Source: Actinoplanes regularis (GTDB lineage: Bacteria; Actinomycetota; Actinomycetes; Mycobacteriales; Micromonosporaceae). From it: a DNA stretch of 64,000 nucleotides. Shown here one piece after another: positions 16,519 to 23,059 of the stretch; positions within the stretch are counted from its first letter, which is position 1, and each line of letters opens with the position of its first letter. The stretch lies in contig NZ_FZNR01000011.1 in the NCBI RefSeq assembly GCF_900188005.1, positions 1 through 64,000 on the forward strand. The letters are read 5' to 3'. Made by a program: the position numbers and the translations under genes. Below the pieces are notes generated by a model, which ran no database searches, was not told the origin of the DNA, and saw nothing but the letters and a program-made list of their open reading frames with translations.

Positions 16519-16534
16519 TAGAACACATGTTCGA
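16519..16534. promoter_or_regulatory. LexA-like palindrome upstream of the toxin-antitoxin pair
   Basis: TAGAACACATGTTCGA differs from the actinobacterial SOS-box pattern TCGAAC-N4-GTTCGA at one position. It stands where the promoter of the antitoxin-toxin operon should be. DNA-damage control is inferred. Confidence 0.45.
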
Positions 16535-16697
16535 CTGCTGCGCGCCTGTTGTGTGCCCGCTTGAGGGCAACGACGGTCTGCAACGGTGGCGCACGGAGCT
16601 CGCAAAGGTCATCCAGCCTTCAGTGGTCACGCTCACCTGTGCAGATCAGTCGGATTCCCAAGCTGACCGTCGTAGGCGACGTGCCACCGTGAGGCGG

Positions 16698-17366
16698 CTA
16701 CGGTGTGTTATTCGGCCGAGACCGTCTCCGGGAAAAGGGCTCTGGAGGGTCAGGGTGGATATCTAGCCAGCTCGCACGCTTGCGCTCCCGTCGCCGATAT
16801 GCCAGAGCGGAGAGTCGACTAGTTGGCGGGGGCTTCACCACGGCGGCGATTGGGGCAAAGGTGCGCTGGATCTTGTAAAGGTCCAGCTTCAGACTCGTCC
16901 ATGCTGCTTCAAATTCGGCGCCGTTGAACTCATTTCTCGAGAGCGCCGTCTCTGCGACCGCGCCACTAGCGCTGGATAAGTCAGCGACATCGAGCGTGAG
17001 TTGCCGCCAGACTGGCGAGCTACGGTTGACCAGCTCCACTCGACGGACAAGCAGCCAAAGCCGCACGTCCAGCGCGAGAAGCGCTTCCATCGCGGTTTCC
17101 GCCTCTTTGGCAGCATCCTCTACGTCAGCCCTATGGTTACCGGGCTCCTTCGTCGTGTCCATGAGCGCGTCCTGAAGTTCCTGAGCCGCTCCCTGTGCTT
17201 TGAACGTAGCTTCGTCGAACTCCTGTTCTAGTAGCGTTTGGAGCTCCACCACATCACGCTCCCATCGCTCGCGCCTGCGACCGCGCTGCTGCGCCCAGGG
17301 AATGATCAAAATTTGCACGACTGCGGTCACGGCTAGCGTGATCAACCCGCCTAAGAGGAGCTGCAC
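16698..17366 (-). CDS. Membrane-anchored protein of unknown function, element cargo
   Basis: From a GTG at 17366 the 222-residue protein has one N-terminal membrane helix (LLLGGLITLAVTAVVQILIIP, residues 3-23), then a basic QQRGRRRERWERD stop-transfer. A long helical, partly coiled cytosolic region (~30-180) and a basic, proline-containing tail complete it. Codon usage is less GC-biased than the backbone, like the neighbouring toxin-antitoxin pair. The helix-plus-coil layout occurs in small anti-phage or sensor membrane proteins but no family is recognised. The 163 bp between this gene and the LexA-like site hold nothing I can identify. Confidence 0.6.
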   Translation of the reverse strand: MQLLLGGLITLAVTAVVQILIIPWAQQRGRRRERWERDVVELQTLLEQEFDEATFKAQGAAQELQDALMDTTKEPGNHRADVEDAAKEAETAMEALLALDVRLWLLVRRVELVNRSSPVWRQLTLDVADLSSASGAVAETALSRNEFNGAEFEAAWTSLKLDLYKIQRTFAPIAAVVKPPPTSRLSALAYRRRERKRASWLDIHPDPPEPFSRRRSRPNNTP

Positions 17367-17742
17367 CCCCTCAGGCTAGGGGCGCCGCTCCATACGGCTA
17401 CCTTTCGCTCGGCGTGCAGGAGAGATCCTGACTGGACACGATCTGTGACCTGACAACTGATGTGTGGTACTGCTGAGTTGTCCTTTTCTGGATCAAGGCG
17501 CCGCGCAAGCGCGGCGCAGGCCGGACGCGCTCGGGCTGCTGGCGGCCTGCGGCCGGCATCGCCCGGCGCGCCGGCCAATGCGGTGTTCAAGGCCGTGACG
17601 ATCGCTGAGCGGGGCTGATCTCCGATGTTGCTTCCGGCGATCGCTGCCGCACCGCTTCGCGGCTTGCCACCGGATTCGGGCCTGGCGAGCGCGCTGGTCA
17701 CCGGGGCGCGCTGGGGCTGCTGGTCCGCTCTATCGTGGCGGG
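17367..17742. other. Intergenic stretch with strong palindromes
   Basis: No convincing gene. A perfect GCGCCGCGC-AA-GCGCGGCGC hairpin lies at 17498-17517 and another GC-rich inverted segment near 17540-17575. An open minus-strand frame (17351-17701) is Ala/Arg-rich low-complexity and was not accepted. It could hold a cis site of the element (origin or transfer locus) or be decayed DNA. Confidence 0.4.
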
Positions 17743-18108
17743 ATGCACGACGGTGAACAGACGCAGGCCAGGTGCTCCGGTAACCATGAGGTGTTCAGGG
17801 AGCGACCGTTCCCGTTCCCCGGGGATCGCTTCCCTGACGATCTGGGCGCAGTCATCCAGCTAACCGTTTCGAATGGCGTGGAGCCAGCCCGGGAGGTGAT
17901 CCACACCAGTGACAACAGTTGGATGGTCGGTGACTGCGTGAACGATCCGAACGAGCCGGGAGCCGTCCAGGTGGCATGCATGGGTCACCTCGTCGATCTC
18001 GACGCCTCGGTGGATCAGGTGGCAAGCCTGCCGCTGGGTCATGTGGCGTTTCGCGAGGACGCGCAGAGCCCGTGGAAGGTCGAACCGTTCGCGGGCTTCG
18101 AGGAGTAA
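17743..18108 (+). CDS. Hypothetical protein at the right end of the element
   Basis: A 121-residue acidic soluble protein starting at ATG 17743 (GGCGGG immediately upstream). The sequence (FPGDRFPDDLGAVIQLTVSNG ... SWMVGDCVNDPNEPG ... VACMGHLVDLDASV) looks like a compact globular domain with no signal peptide, helix-turn-helix or catalytic motif I can name. It is the last gene before the right arm sites and attR and the only plus-strand gene after the XRE-phosphatase pair. Probably cargo; function unknown. Confidence 0.6.
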   Translation: MHDGEQTQARCSGNHEVFRERPFPFPGDRFPDDLGAVIQLTVSNGVEPAREVIHTSDNSWMVGDCVNDPNEPGAVQVACMGHLVDLDASVDQVASLPLGHVAFREDAQSPWKVEPFAGFEE

Positions 18109-18149
18109 CAGTTACGCGACTCCGTCACCCGATGCGAGCGCCCGCTGCT

Positions 18150-18171
18150 GTACAGCAGTGAAGTACAGCAA
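18150..18171 (+). promoter_or_regulatory. Putative integrase arm-type sites, right end
   Basis: GTACAGCAG at 18150 and GTACAGCAA at 18163 repeat with the 13-base spacing seen at the left end. The first copy sits in the perfect palindrome CTGCTGTACAGCAG (18145-18158). It lies 81 bp inside attR. Confidence 0.55.
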
Positions 18172-18252
18172 CGCCAGCAGCCGGACCGGGCTGAGCGGAT
18201 CTTTATCAGGCCGTCTGGCCTCGTATGACGCTTGATCCAACCGCGTCGCAGG

Positions 18253-18331
18253 TAATCCTTAGGTTCAGGGTTCGAGTCCCTGGCGGCCCACCATCACAGC
18301 AGGTCAGCACCGGTTTCCCGGCGCTGACCTG
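18253..18331 (+). repeat. attR: 79-bp direct repeat, right copy
   Basis: Identical copy of 4337-4415. Only the 3' half of the tRNA is present, so no second functional tRNA exists here. It marks the right end of the element. Confidence 0.95.
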
Positions 18332-18357
18332 TTTGCATTCCGGTCGTACGGCAGCGG

Positions 18358-18420
18358 TCAGTGATCTAGACGTGCGCCGAGTTTCTTGAGTGCGGCGCGG
18401 GTGGCCGCCGGGGAGACGTT
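18358..18420 (-). pseudogene. Remnant of a second integrase gene (C-terminal end only)
   Basis: Minus-strand translation ends in VSPAATRAALKKLGARLDH then stop, closely matching the C-terminus of the intact integrase (VSSAATRAALKKLGESLEHQS). Similarity stops upstream of about 18420, before the catalytic tyrosine. The 27 bases between attR and this stop also resemble the sequence just inside attL. It lies outside the element, in the orientation expected for the left end of another element using the same site. Confidence 0.72.
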
Positions 18421-18595
18421 CGGCGAGAGCGCTCGGGCTTCTGTGACCCGCGCCGCCATGCTGGCGGCGGCTCTGCCCGGCTTCTAATGAACCCCCTGCA
18501 TCCGGGCAGCGCATAGGAGAAGGTGTATATTCATCGGCGCCGTATAGGCCGAGGGCCTCATTCTGGCAACTAATCAATCGGGGGAGTCACGGGGT

Positions 18596-19165
18596 ATGAA
18601 AACGCGTAAGTCTGTTATTGCCGCTATGGCGCTCGTTGGCGCGGTGGCGGGGATGACCGTGCCGTCGCCTGCTTTTGCTGCCGATAGTGGTCCGTGGGAG
18701 ATTCGTCCTCTCAGCGCTACCGGCAAGTGCATGGAAGTTCAGGGTGGGTCGAAGGCGAACAGCGCGCAGATCCAGATTTATGGGTGCCCTTCGTCGGCCG
18801 GGGACATCACCCCGCTCCACCAGCGGTGGATCTGGCGCAGCCTCGGCCACGGCTACTTCCGGCTGGTCAACGGCAAGAGCGGCAAGTGCGCCAATGTGCA
18901 GGGTAATTCGAACGCGAACAGCGCCAAGATCATTCTGTATCCCTGTGGCGACGAGTTCACGCTGAACGACCAGTGGGTGCAGAGGGATACCGGAGCTTCC
19001 TACCTCGGCCACGACTACTACGAGATCGTGAGCAGGAAGAACTCTGACATGTGCCTTAACGTGCAGGGTAACGGCACGGCCAACGGAACGGACTTGATTC
19101 AGTACCGCTGCTCCGGCGGTGGGGCGAATGCGGCCTTCACCTGGACTCCTGCGAAGCAGGCTTAG
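18596..19165 (+). CDS. Secreted ricin B-type (beta-trefoil) lectin
   Basis: A 189-residue protein with a Sec signal peptide (1-28, cleavage after AFA) followed by a single beta-trefoil. Three related blocks are seen: GKCMEVQGGSKANSAQIQIYGC, GKCANVQGNSNANSAKIILYPC and DMCLNVQGNGTANGTDLIQYRC. Each has the ricin-type carbohydrate-binding pattern and a Cys pair. No catalytic domain is attached, so it probably binds glycans outside the cell. A GGGGGAG ribosome-binding site precedes ATG 18596. It stands just beyond the integrase relic, and two hairpins follow it. Which sugar it binds cannot be told. Confidence 0.85.
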   Translation: MKTRKSVIAAMALVGAVAGMTVPSPAFAADSGPWEIRPLSATGKCMEVQGGSKANSAQIQIYGCPSSAGDITPLHQRWIWRSLGHGYFRLVNGKSGKCANVQGNSNANSAKIILYPCGDEFTLNDQWVQRDTGASYLGHDYYEIVSRKNSDMCLNVQGNGTANGTDLIQYRCSGGGANAAFTWTPAKQA

Positions 19166-19173
19166 CCCGGAAC

Positions 19174-19266
19174 TGGAAAGCCGGCTGTCGGGCTTTCCAT
19201 GCGATAGCTCTCCCTTTCTTGCGAAGGCCAAGGGGTCAGGCTCGGGTATCCGGGCCTGACCCCTTG
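19174..19266 (+). terminator. Two consecutive terminator-like hairpins after the lectin gene
   Basis: TGGAAAGCC/GGCTTTCCA (19174-19199) is followed by a perfect 13-bp stem (19229-19241 with 19254-19266) and TTTG. The second is the stronger candidate. Confidence 0.65.
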
Positions 19267-19385
19267 TTTGGGGCCCGCTGTCGCCGAGTCGGCCCAGGCG
19301 CAGACGCGAGTGGAGCGAGAGTCGAGCCAGGCAGTTGCGTAGACGTGCTGCCACGGGAGCGCCGGGAATTTCCTAGCATTGGGGA

Positions 19386-19844
19386 GTGAGCCGAGAGGTC
19401 GAGGAGCTGAATCGGCGCTTGCTGCGGGCTCGCGACGCGATCGACCGGGCGTACGCGGAGCCGCTCGATGTTCGTGCGATCGCGGCGGTGGCTCACCTCT
19501 CGCCGGCACACTTCAGCCGCTGTTTTAGTGCGGTGTTCGGCGAGACGCCGCACCGATATCTGCAACGCCGGCGGATCGAGCGCTCGATGTTCCTGCTGCG
19601 GGAGAGCGGCCGCAGCATCACGGACATCTGCTGCGATGTCGGCTTCAACAGCCTCGGAACCTTCAGCCGGACCTTCCGGGAGATCGTCGGGGAGACACCG
19701 TCGGGTTACCGCCGCGGGCACCGGCCGGTCGTCGTGCCCGGCTGCGTCCAGAAGGCGAACACCCGGCCGCGGATCGCCTCGCCGGCGGCGCCACGATCGA
19801 GCAGTTTTGGAGAAGCCGCAGGCGGGGCGCCTTCTCTAGCCTGA
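19386..19844 (+). CDS. AraC-family transcriptional regulator, HTH domain only
   Basis: A 152-residue protein containing the two helix-turn-helices of the AraC domain near its N-terminus (RAIAAVAHLSPAHFSRCFSAVFGETP and ITDICCDVGFNSLGTFSRTFREIVGETPSGYRR). A ~45-residue unstructured tail follows. No ligand domain is present. The GTG start at 19386 follows GGGGA. It is 30 bp upstream of a VOC-family gene in the same direction, a common pairing in which the regulator controls the enzyme. Targets unknown. Confidence 0.83.
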   Translation: MSREVEELNRRLLRARDAIDRAYAEPLDVRAIAAVAHLSPAHFSRCFSAVFGETPHRYLQRRRIERSMFLLRESGRSITDICCDVGFNSLGTFSRTFREIVGETPSGYRRGHRPVVVPGCVQKANTRPRIASPAAPRSSSFGEAAGGAPSLA

Positions 19845-19874
19845 TGACGTTCCCCATCGCAGAGAGAGCGCGAA

Positions 19875-20282
19875 ATGATCACCAAGTTGAACGTCACGTC
19901 CATCTACGTCCTCGACAAGGACGAAGCGCTGGAGTTCTACGTCGACAAGCTCGGGCTCGAGAAGGGCAACGACGTCCAGCAGGGCTCCTACCGCTGGCTG
20001 ACCGTCCGAATCCCGGGCGAGAACGGCACGGAGATCTCCCTGGAGCAGCCGGGGCCGCCGCTGCACGACGAGGCGACGGCGGAGCAGCTCCGCGAGCTGG
20101 TCGCGAAGGGTGCTCTGAACGGCATCGTCCTCAACACGGACGATGTCCGGGGACTGTACGAGACTCTCAAGGCCCGTGGGGTCACCGACTTCACGCAGGA
20201 GCCCACCGACCACTTCTACGGCACTGACATGGGTCTGCGGGATCCGTCCGGCAACGCGATCCGGATCCTTCAGCAGGGTTGA
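19875..20282 (+). CDS. VOC-family (glyoxalase/dioxygenase fold) protein
   Basis: A 135-residue single-domain VOC protein: N-terminal MITKLNVTSIYVLDKDEALEFYVDKLGL, central PGENGTEISLEQPG, and C-terminal FYGTDMGLRDPSGNAIRI. It shows the two beta-alpha-beta-beta-beta halves and a metal-site-like Asp/Glu pattern. Substrates in this superfamily range from methylglyoxal adducts to antibiotics, so no reaction is assigned. An AGAGAG ribosome-binding site precedes ATG 19875. Likely cotranscribed with the AraC regulator just upstream. Confidence 0.82.
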   Translation: MITKLNVTSIYVLDKDEALEFYVDKLGLEKGNDVQQGSYRWLTVRIPGENGTEISLEQPGPPLHDEATAEQLRELVAKGALNGIVLNTDDVRGLYETLKARGVTDFTQEPTDHFYGTDMGLRDPSGNAIRILQQG

Positions 20283-20292
20283 GCCGCTCGCG

Positions 20293-20709
20293 TCACGACC
20301 GTTCGATCGCGGCGATGTTCTCCGCCTCGTCCGGGTCCGGCTCCGGAGTCTCCAGGAACGCGTGCAGCACCTCGACCGCCACGTCCGGCGCGAGTCGTTT
20401 GAGGCTCATCGCCAGAACGTTCGCGTCGTTCCAGAGCCGGGCGCCCTTGGCGATCCAGGGGTCCCAGGCGAGTGCCGCCCGGACACCGGGCACCTTGTTT
20501 GCCGCGATCGCCGTCCCGGTGCCGGTCCAGCACATCACCACGCCGTAGTCGGCACGGCCGTCAACGACGGCCTGCCCGACGAATCGGCCGAGGTCAGGCC
20601 AGCTCTCCGGGGTGTCCGGCCGGATGATCTCGTGTCCGGCGCCGGTCAGGGCCTCGACGACGGCTCGAGTGGTCTCGTTCTCGTCGTCGCTGGCGAACGC
20701 TACCCGCAT
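20293..20709 (-). CDS. RpiB/LacA/LacB-family sugar-phosphate isomerase
   Basis: A 138-residue protein with the family signature: N-terminal VAFASDDENETTRAVVEAL, the catalytic-cysteine loop VVMCWTGTGTAIAANKVPGVRAAL (~60-82), and LWNDANVLAMS (~92-102). It should interconvert aldose and ketose phosphates, with ribose 5-phosphate the usual RpiB substrate. It is slightly short and has TGTGTA in place of the usual GTGxG loop details, so it may act on another pentose or hexose phosphate. Convergent with the VOC gene, 10 bp between stops. Confidence 0.8.
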   Translation of the reverse strand: MRVAFASDDENETTRAVVEALTGAGHEIIRPDTPESWPDLGRFVGQAVVDGRADYGVVMCWTGTGTAIAANKVPGVRAALAWDPWIAKGARLWNDANVLAMSLKRLAPDVAVEVLHAFLETPEPDPDEAENIAAIERS

Positions 20710-20978
20710 GCCCGCAGCCTATGCCGTCCGCCGTGGAAGCCGGTTGGCCCCGCAGGCCGTGCCGGGGGATCAGACTCGCGGTCTCCACACCGCGACCGGG
20801 ACGGAATCGGGCACCCGGTCGGGGTAACCGGGTTGTTCCGTATCCGGCCGTCTAACCGGCGAATAGTGCCCACTTGGGTGTGTGTTCGCTGGTCAGGGCG
20901 GATTTGCCGTGCCAGTGTCGGTGCGGCGTGGACGGGCGGGACTGGGCTCGCCGGGCACGCCCGGGAACGGGGTATGGC

Positions 20979-21527
20979 ATGACGGGATGGGACGAGGAGC
21001 AGCTGGCGGCCGGGTTTCGGTCGATGATGTTGCTCGCGGCGCTGGTGGAGCGGGGCGGCCGACCGGCCGCGGTGTCGCCGACCGTGCGGCTGCGGGTTGC
21101 GGAGAAGCAGTACGGGTGGTTTCCCGCGGACGTGGTCGGGGACGGGCGTCGCGTTGTGGTGATCACCGATCAGCGGATCGTCGTGGGCGACCGGGAGTGG
21201 CCGTTGCGGGCGTTGGCCAGGGTCGATACCGATCCGGGCGACTGGACGGTCACATTGTGGATGTGTGGGCGGCGGGCGCCGCTGAGGCTCAGCGGTCCGT
21301 GGATGCCCTGGCTGGGTGTCGTGCTCTGTGCGGAGCTCTATGACGCGGCGTTCGAGCCGGCCGAACCGGACGCGCCTCTCCGGACGGTGGGTGGCGAGCC
21401 GGCCGCGCTGCCCGGGCCGCGGCGGCCGTCGGCGTCAGTAGACCCAGACCTTGGTCTTGAGCGGGAGCGCGTCGCTGTTCCACAGCCAGTTCATCGCGGC
21501 GATCGAGACCCGAGCGCAGCCGTGTGA
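20979..21527 (+). CDS. Hypothetical protein with a PH-like core
   Basis: From ATG 20979 (MTGWDEEQL) the protein has 182 residues. A helical start is followed by a strand-rich part (RRVVVITDQRIVVGDREWPLRALARVDTD ... WTVTLWMCGRRAPLRLSGP) that resembles bacterial PH-like domains, and a proline-rich tail. The last 93 bases overlap the end of the convergent L,D-transpeptidase gene, which is unusual; an early stop mutation lost from this frame may explain it. The 269 bp between this start and the RpiB gene show nothing recognisable. Confidence 0.6.
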   Translation: MTGWDEEQLAAGFRSMMLLAALVERGGRPAAVSPTVRLRVAEKQYGWFPADVVGDGRRVVVITDQRIVVGDREWPLRALARVDTDPGDWTVTLWMCGRRAPLRLSGPWMPWLGVVLCAELYDAAFEPAEPDAPLRTVGGEPAALPGPRRPSASVDPDLGLERERVAVPQPVHRGDRDPSAAV

Positions 21528-22217
21528 GGCGGGGTAGGGCGGGACGCTGTTCGCTCCGTGCACCGCGATCCCACCGTTGAAGTACTTCGGCCGCCAGAGC
21601 AGACCGAGCGGCGCGTTGCGCCAGCCGTCGATCTGCCGGCTCACGGTGAACCTGCCGCGTGGGGTGTCAGCCAGGTAGGTCTCGCCCTTCTGCTGGTAAT
21701 ACTCGTTCGAGCCGGTCGAGGTGTTGAGGATCTGCGAGATCTCGCCGTTGTCGACCAGCATCAGCAGCTGCTTCTTCAGATCGATCTCGACCGTACGCCC
21801 GGTCGTCGATCTCGGCTTCGGGCGGACACCCCGGTCCAGGGCCCGAAGGGTCTTCGGGCCGACCGTGCCGTCCCGGCCGATGCCGGCGGCCTTCTGCAAC
21901 GCATACACCGCCTGCTGGGTGGTGCCGCCGAACTTGCCGTCGGCCTTGCCGTTCCAGTAGCCCAGCTCGGTCAGGCGCTGCTGCAGGGCGAGCACGTCGG
22001 GGCCCTCGGCGCCGACCTTGAGCTTTCGGGGTGGTGCCGGCGGGATGACCGGAGCCGGGGCCGAGGAGGAGGGCGCGGCGGAGGAGGAGGGCGCGGCCGA
22101 TGGCGTTTCCGGTACGGCGGAGGGGGTGTTCTCGGCCGCTGGGTCGCCGGAGTCGCAGCCGCTGGCCAGGGTGAGTGCCGTCACCGCGGCGACCGTGATC
22201 GCCAGGATCTTCCGCAC
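21435..22217 (-). CDS. L,D-transpeptidase lipoprotein with peptidoglycan-binding domain
   Basis: The GTG at 22217 follows GGGAGG and opens a 260-residue lipoprotein (lipobox LASGC). After a Ser/Pro-rich linker comes a PG_binding_1 domain (VGAEGPDVLALQQRLTELGYW ... GTVGPKTLRAL). The YkuD catalytic domain follows, with IAVHGANSVPPYPASHGCARVS containing the catalytic HG...SHGC Cys. Such enzymes make 3-3 cross-links or attach proteins to peptidoglycan at the cell surface. It is divergent from the CGNR regulator, with a perfect palindrome in between. Confidence 0.9.
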   Translation of the reverse strand: MRKILAITVAAVTALTLASGCDSGDPAAENTPSAVPETPSAAPSSSAAPSSSAPAPVIPPAPPRKLKVGAEGPDVLALQQRLTELGYWNGKADGKFGGTTQQAVYALQKAAGIGRDGTVGPKTLRALDRGVRPKPRSTTGRTVEIDLKKQLLMLVDNGEISQILNTSTGSNEYYQQKGETYLADTPRGRFTVSRQIDGWRNAPLGLLWRPKYFNGGIAVHGANSVPPYPASHGCARVSIAAMNWLWNSDALPLKTKVWVY

Positions 22218-22292
22218 GGGGCCTCCCTCGCAGCTCTGCCGGGTCACTGTAGGAGACCCATTTACCACCGTCCAGCGATGATGCCCGATCGT

Positions 22293-22308
22293 CCACTCGC
22301 GCGAGTGG
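22293..22308. promoter_or_regulatory. Perfect 16-bp palindrome in a divergent intergenic region
   Basis: CCACTCGCGCGAGTGG stands between the divergent L,D-transpeptidase and CGNR genes, 56 bp before the latter. It is a candidate operator, perhaps for the CGNR protein. Confidence 0.4.
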
Positions 22309-22364
22309 GTGATCCCGGAGCTTGTGGACGGCGGGTGTGAAAAAGAGTCAAGTAGTCTTCGGCT

Positions 22365-22991
22365 ATGTCTTGGAAGGCGAGTGCCCGACACGGAGTGCGG
22401 GAGGCGCCCGGAGGCTTCGCTCTCGTCCAGGAGTTGCTGAACACCCGCTCGGCGATGTCGTACGGTCCGGACCTGCTCGGCACCGTCGAGGACGCCCAGT
22501 GGTGGGTGACCGACGCGCTGGCCACCTGGTCCCGGACCTCCGGGCTGCCCGCCCCGACGCTGCTGCTCTCCGCCACCGACCTGCGCTCGATGCGCCGGCT
22601 GCGGTCCGCGTTCGAGCAGGTGGTGCTGGCCGTGGCGAACCAGGAGCCGCCCGGCGCGCTGCCCCCGGCCGACGTGCCGGTCAACCTGGCGCCGGACGCG
22701 GCCGGTTGGGTGCGGGTGGTGCCGACCGGCCGGGGCACCCGGTGGCTGGCCTCCGCGCTCTGGGCCGAGGCGCTGCTCGCCCAGCAGGCCGGGCTCTGGC
22801 CACGGCTCAAGCTCTGCCACAACACGGTCTGCCGGGCCGCGTTCTTCGACACCTCACGGAACAACAGCGGGGTCTGGCACGACGTCAGCACCTGTGGGAA
22901 CACCGCCAACCTGCGCGCCTTCCGGGAGCGGCGGCGACTGCTCGGCCACAGCGAGGAGCTGGAGATCGGCCGGGGGCCGGAAGTGCACTGA
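22365..22991 (+). CDS. CGNR zinc-finger (ABATE-domain) regulator
   Basis: A 208-residue protein. The first ~150 residues match the ABATE domain (EAPGGFALVQELLNTRSA at the start). The C-terminus has the CGNR zinc finger: CHNTVCRAAFFDTSRNNS then CGNTANLRAFRERRR (~150-185). The finger begins CHNTVC and ends CGN, giving four Cys ligands. Such proteins are putative transcription regulators of unknown ligand; stress-related roles are assumed in actinobacteria. It is divergent from the L,D-transpeptidase gene and followed 68 bp later by a zf-HC2 membrane protein. Confidence 0.83.
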   Translation: MSWKASARHGVREAPGGFALVQELLNTRSAMSYGPDLLGTVEDAQWWVTDALATWSRTSGLPAPTLLLSATDLRSMRRLRSAFEQVVLAVANQEPPGALPPADVPVNLAPDAAGWVRVVPTGRGTRWLASALWAEALLAQQAGLWPRLKLCHNTVCRAAFFDTSRNNSGVWHDVSTCGNTANLRAFRERRRLLGHSEELEIGRGPEVH

Positions 22992-23059
22992 CTCGGGCCG
23001 GGAGAACCATTGCCGGACCGGCCGGGAACCATCGGCGGGCTTCGCGCGACTATGGGGAC

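Larger units (their letters stand above)
4337..18331. mobile_element. Actinomycete integrative and conjugative element (AICE) in tRNA-Lys
   Basis: Identical 79-bp direct repeats bound a ~13.9-kb segment. The left repeat is the 3' end of tRNA-Lys plus its downstream hairpin. Inside are the standard AICE modules: tyrosine integrase and excisionase next to the left repeat, a HUH replication initiator, a SpdB-like DUF2637 protein, an FtsK/TraB-type translocase and a GntR repressor, nearly all leftward with overlapping stop/start codons. Cargo occupies the right half. pSAM2 of Streptomyces is the type case of this layout. All core genes look intact, so it may still be mobile. Confidence 0.92.

Noticed and set aside
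17351..17701. Minus-strand open frame in the palindromic gap
   Set aside because: Low-complexity Ala/Arg/Pro content and no ribosome-binding site.
18253..18331. Second tRNA-Lys gene
   Set aside because: Only the 3' half of the tRNA is present; it is the attR copy.
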